DNA of 6,480 bases from Gemmatimonadales bacterium UBA2960. GTDB taxonomy: Bacteria > Gemmatimonadota > Gemmatimonadetes > Longimicrobiales > Gaopeijiaceae. Positions 3,858 to 6,480 of the stretch are shown here, piece by piece. The notes beneath the pieces are model-generated. The model saw only the letters and a program-made list of their open reading frames with translations, did no database searches and was not told the origin of the DNA. Position numbers and translations under genes: made by a program. The DNA lies in the NCBI GenBank assembly GCA_002348465.1, contig DEBI01000044.1, positions 6,970-13,449 on the forward strand. Direction: 5' to 3'. The first letter of the stretch is position 1. Each line of letters opens with the position of its first letter.

Positions 3858-6480
3858 ATGCGTTACTCATCCATCAGGGCCCGGCAAAACGTGCAGGACG
3901 ACACCCTTTTCGATAGCCAAAACGCCGCCTACGCTCAGGCTATATTCGAGCAATACGCTCGGAATCCCGACGCTGTACCCAAAGAATGGCGTCAACTATT
4001 TGAGAGAGGCGGCGACGTCGCTATACCAGAAGGTCTTCTGGCTCCAGAGCAGCTCACAAACTCAAATGCGCACACGGCGGTGGCAAAAGGGCCAGAAGCA
4101 GAGCCCCCCTCCGGACCTTCTAAGGCCCAGGATACGCTTTCTCCCGCCACAACGCGGTCAGAGCCTGCACCACAGAGTCTAGACGAAAACGCTCGAGCGC
4201 TCGTTGAGCTCTTACCTGCCGTCTCTAGGGCGACAGCGCTTGTGCAAGCGTTTCGTGATCACGGACATCGTTTAGCAACTATCGATCCTCTCGGATCTGA
4301 ACCTCCGGGTCATCCGCAACTTTCTCCGGCATTCTTTGGGACCTCGGCAGAGGAGCTCGGTAAGCTACCCGCTTCATTGATCCTTCCCGATGAAAACGGA
4401 GGTCGATCCGTCGCAGATGCGCTCAACAATCTAGGTGACATTTATGCCGGATCGATCGGCTATGAGTTCGAGCACCTCGATGACCACGTGAAAGTCGACT
4501 GGTTATGGCAACAGGTCGAAGATGGCGCTCACCTGCCCGAACCAAGTGCAGAACAGAGAAAGAAGCTTCTCCGCAGAATCTGCGAAACAGAAGGACTCGA
4601 GCAATTTCTTCATAAGACATATCTGGGGCAGAAGCGATTTAGCCTTGAGGGCAACGACGCCCTCGTCCCCATGCTCGACCTGGTCATTGAAGAAACTGCG
4701 CGGGGCGGTGGTTCAGAAGTAGTCCTTGGCATGGCTCACAGGGGACGCCTCAATGTCCTGACCCACACGGTGGGCGTCTCATATGGCGAACTCCTCGCTG
4801 AATTTGAGGGGCCCTCATTCAAGGGAGGACAGCTAGATGTCGCGGGGACAGGTGATGTGAAATACCATCACGGCGCTCGCGGTACTAGAGATGTAGATGG
4901 CGCCGGAACAGTGCAGATCACGCTTGCCCCAAACCCGAGTCACTTAGAGTTCGTGAACCCGGTTGTAATCGGCATGACTAGGGCTAAGCAGTGCAGTCAG
5001 GTAGCCAGTGCATCGATCGTCGACTACGATGCGGTCGTTCCCGTTTTGATGCATGGCGACGCTGCATTCGCCGCAGAAGGTGTAGTTGCTGAAACCCTCA
5101 ACATGGCTCGCCTTAAGGGTTATGGAGTAGGCGGAACAGTCCATATCATAGTGAACAACCAGATTGGCTTTACAACGGATCCGATAGAAGGACGCTCCAC
5201 TCTCTATTCAAGTGATCTGGCAAAGGGCTATGGCATCCCAATAATTCACGTTAATGCGGACGACCCCGAGGCCTGTCTCGCCGCAGTAAGGCTTGGTATG
5301 GCTTACCGTCGCGAGTTCCACGAGGACTTTGTAATCGACCTCGTTGGTTATAGACGCCACGGACACAATGAAGGCGACGAACCTGCCTACACTCAGCCAA
5401 TGAAGTACAAATCCATCAGTGCACACCCAACAGTCAGGCATATCTATTCTGAGCGACTGATCGCAGATGGTGTGATCACCTCTGACGACATCGAAGCGAT
5501 GGAAAAGGAGATCACACAAAATCTGCGGGATGTGCAGGACCATGTGCGTGACTACAATCCAGTAGAGGACGACTCACCCGATGCGGAGCGAGAAATCCCA
5601 GTCGTCCCTGAAACAACGGGAGTGGCGCTCAAGGTCCTGGAAGAAATCAATGCGGCGACTGTAGATCTTCCGGAAGGCTTCACACCTCACCCAAAACTCT
5701 GGCGCCAGCTAGGAAAGCGAGAGGAAACCTTCTCGACTGACCAATCTCTGGATTGGGGTCACGCTGAAGCGCTGGCATTCGGTAGCCTGCTAAGGGAAGG
5801 GATCCCCATTCGGCTAACTGGCCAAGATGCAGAGCGTGGGACATTCAGTCACCGCCACGTGGTGCTGCACGATGCGGAAACCGGTCACGAGTTCGTACCT
5901 CTAGACAATCTATCAGAAGCTCGGTTTGAGACGCATAACTCACCCCTGACCGAAACGGCAGTTATTGGCTTCGAGTACGGCTACTCCGTAGCAGCTGATG
6001 CTGACGTGGTGCTCTGGGAAGCTCAGTTCGGTGATTTCGTGAATGTTGCCCAAGTGATGATCGACCAGTTCATCTCATCCGGGCTGACCAAATGGGGTCA
6101 ATACTCTCGCCTCTCGCTGCTCCTGCCTCACGGGCACGAAGGCCAGGGGCCAGAGCACTCAAGCGCCCGCCTCGAGCGATTTCTCCAGCTGTGTGCCGAG
6201 CGCAATATGCGGATCACTTATCCCACGACACCTGCACAGTATTTTCACATGCTTCGACGACAAGCATTACGACGTCCGGAGCGCCCGATGATCGTGATGA
6301 CCCCGAAAAGCCTACTGCGCCACCCCATGGCGACCTCTGAGGTCTCCGAGCTGACTAAAGGTGGGTTTAGGCATGTGATCGCAGATCCAAATGTGGAAGA
6401 CACAGCTGCAGTTACCCGCCTCGTGCTCTGCACGGGCAAAGTCTACTACGACATACAGGGCCACCCTCTTCGCAAGAAAT
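3858..6480 (+). CDS. sucA: 2-oxoglutarate dehydrogenase E1 component (truncated by window end)
   Basis: The thiamine-diphosphate E1 subunit of the 2-oxoglutarate dehydrogenase complex. It decarboxylates 2-oxoglutarate in the TCA cycle and passes the succinyl group to the lipoyl domain of E2 (SucB). The 874 visible residues are free of stops and frameshifts. Residues 23-49 match the E1 N-terminal motif (NAAYAQAIFEQYARNP to WRQLFE), followed by an Ala/Pro/Glu-rich linker to about residue 110. The ThDP-binding part shows KRFSLEG at 259, GMAHRGRLN at 291, HGDAAF with Mg-ligand Asp401, NNQIGF at 433 and RRHGHNEGDEP at 499. The transketolase-like pyrimidine domain from about 630 carries GQDAERGTFSHRH at 655, EAQFGDFVN near 722 and PHGHEGQGPEHSSAR at 757. 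Roughly 100 C-terminal residues lie beyond the edge. No E2-like acyltransferase domain precedes it, unlike mycobacterial Kgd. ATG 3858 follows an in-frame TAG at 3834 and lacks a clear ribosome binding site. The E2 gene probably follows. Confidence 0.97.
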   Translation, partial: MRYSSIRARQNVQDDTLFDSQNAAYAQAIFEQYARNPDAVPKEWRQLFERGGDVAIPEGLLAPEQLTNSNAHTAVAKGPEAEPPSGPSKAQDTLSPATTRSEPAPQSLDENARALVELLPAVSRATALVQAFRDHGHRLATIDPLGSEPPGHPQLSPAFFGTSAEELGKLPASLILPDENGGRSVADALNNLGDIYAGSIGYEFEHLDDHVKVDWLWQQVEDGAHLPEPSAEQRKKLLRRICETEGLEQFLHKTYLGQKRFSLEGNDALVPMLDLVIEETARGGGSEVVLGMAHRGRLNVLTHTVGVSYGELLAEFEGPSFKGGQLDVAGTGDVKYHHGARGTRDVDGAGTVQITLAPNPSHLEFVNPVVIGMTRAKQCSQVASASIVDYDAVVPVLMHGDAAFAAEGVVAETLNMARLKGYGVGGTVHIIVNNQIGFTTDPIEGRSTLYSSDLAKGYGIPIIHVNADDPEACLAAVRLGMAYRREFHEDFVIDLVGYRRHGHNEGDEPAYTQPMKYKSISAHPTVRHIYSERLIADGVITSDDIEAMEKEITQNLRDVQDHVRDYNPVEDDSPDAEREIPVVPETTGVALKVLEEINAATVDLPEGFTPHPKLWRQLGKREETFSTDQSLDWGHAEALAFGSLLREGIPIRLTGQDAERGTFSHRHVVLHDAETGHEFVPLDNLSEARFETHNSPLTETAVIGFEYGYSVAADADVVLWEAQFGDFVNVAQVMIDQFISSGLTKWGQYSRLSLLLPHGHEGQGPEHSSARLERFLQLCAERNMRITYPTTPAQYFHMLRRQALRRPERPMIVMTPKSLLRHPMATSEVSELTKGGFRHVIADPNVEDTAAVTRLVLCTGKVYYDIQGHPLRKK

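Noticed and set aside
3459..3916. Overlapping ORFs on both strands across pgeF and the start of sucA
   Set aside because: They are shadows of pgeF in other frames. They are Arg/Ser/His-rich with no family motifs, whereas the pgeF frame shows all the family signatures.
3858..6480. Possible frameshift or recoded stop in sucA
   Set aside because: I read the whole frame codon by codon and found no stop. The family motifs appear in order from the N-terminal segment to the GKVYYD region near the edge.

Overview
The window looks like bacterial chromosome of moderate G+C. It holds five recognisable genes, one gene fragment at the left edge and a roughly 500-base non-coding stretch. The gene set fits an aerobic, probably Gram-negative-type bacterium that uses selenocysteine: 2-oxoglutarate dehydrogenase E1, a PgeF/YfiH-family protein, an OsmC-family protein and a class III aminotransferase. 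Some protein features recall Gemmatimonadota-like lineages, but the window cannot settle the phylum. No mobile element, CRISPR array, tRNA or rRNA is visible.

Layout: (i) Positions 1-98 on the minus strand hold the first 32 codons of an unidentified gene running off the left edge. (ii) Positions 99-603 show no convincing gene. They contain a perfect GNRA-capped hairpin with a competing upstream arm. (iii) Positions 616-2196 on the plus strand encode a PLP-dependent class III aminotransferase with a long N-terminal extension, followed by a terminator-like hairpin. (iv) Positions 3777-2311 on the minus strand form a tight three-gene operon with overlapping stops and starts: pgeF, a 70-residue cysteine-motif protein, and an OsmC-family gene. 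(v) Positions 3858-6480 on the plus strand are sucA, diverging from pgeF and cut by the right edge.

The main discovery is the OsmC-family gene. It looks like two short ORFs split by a TGA at 2584-2586. Both halves are in the same frame and join into one normal 155-residue OsmC protein. The TGA lies exactly where the family has its first catalytic cysteine. A perfect 6-bp hairpin with a G-rich 5-nt loop begins 19 nt after the TGA, which matches a bacterial SECIS element. The gene is therefore best read as an OsmC-like selenoprotein (Sec65, with resolving Cys134), not as a pseudogene.

The operon groups a putative zinc/copper laccase-domain protein, a possible small metal- or thiol-binding protein and a predicted seleno-peroxidase. 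This suggests a redox or thiol-stress role, which is inference. The neighbouring aminotransferase and sucA are separate transcription units in amino-acid and TCA-cycle metabolism.
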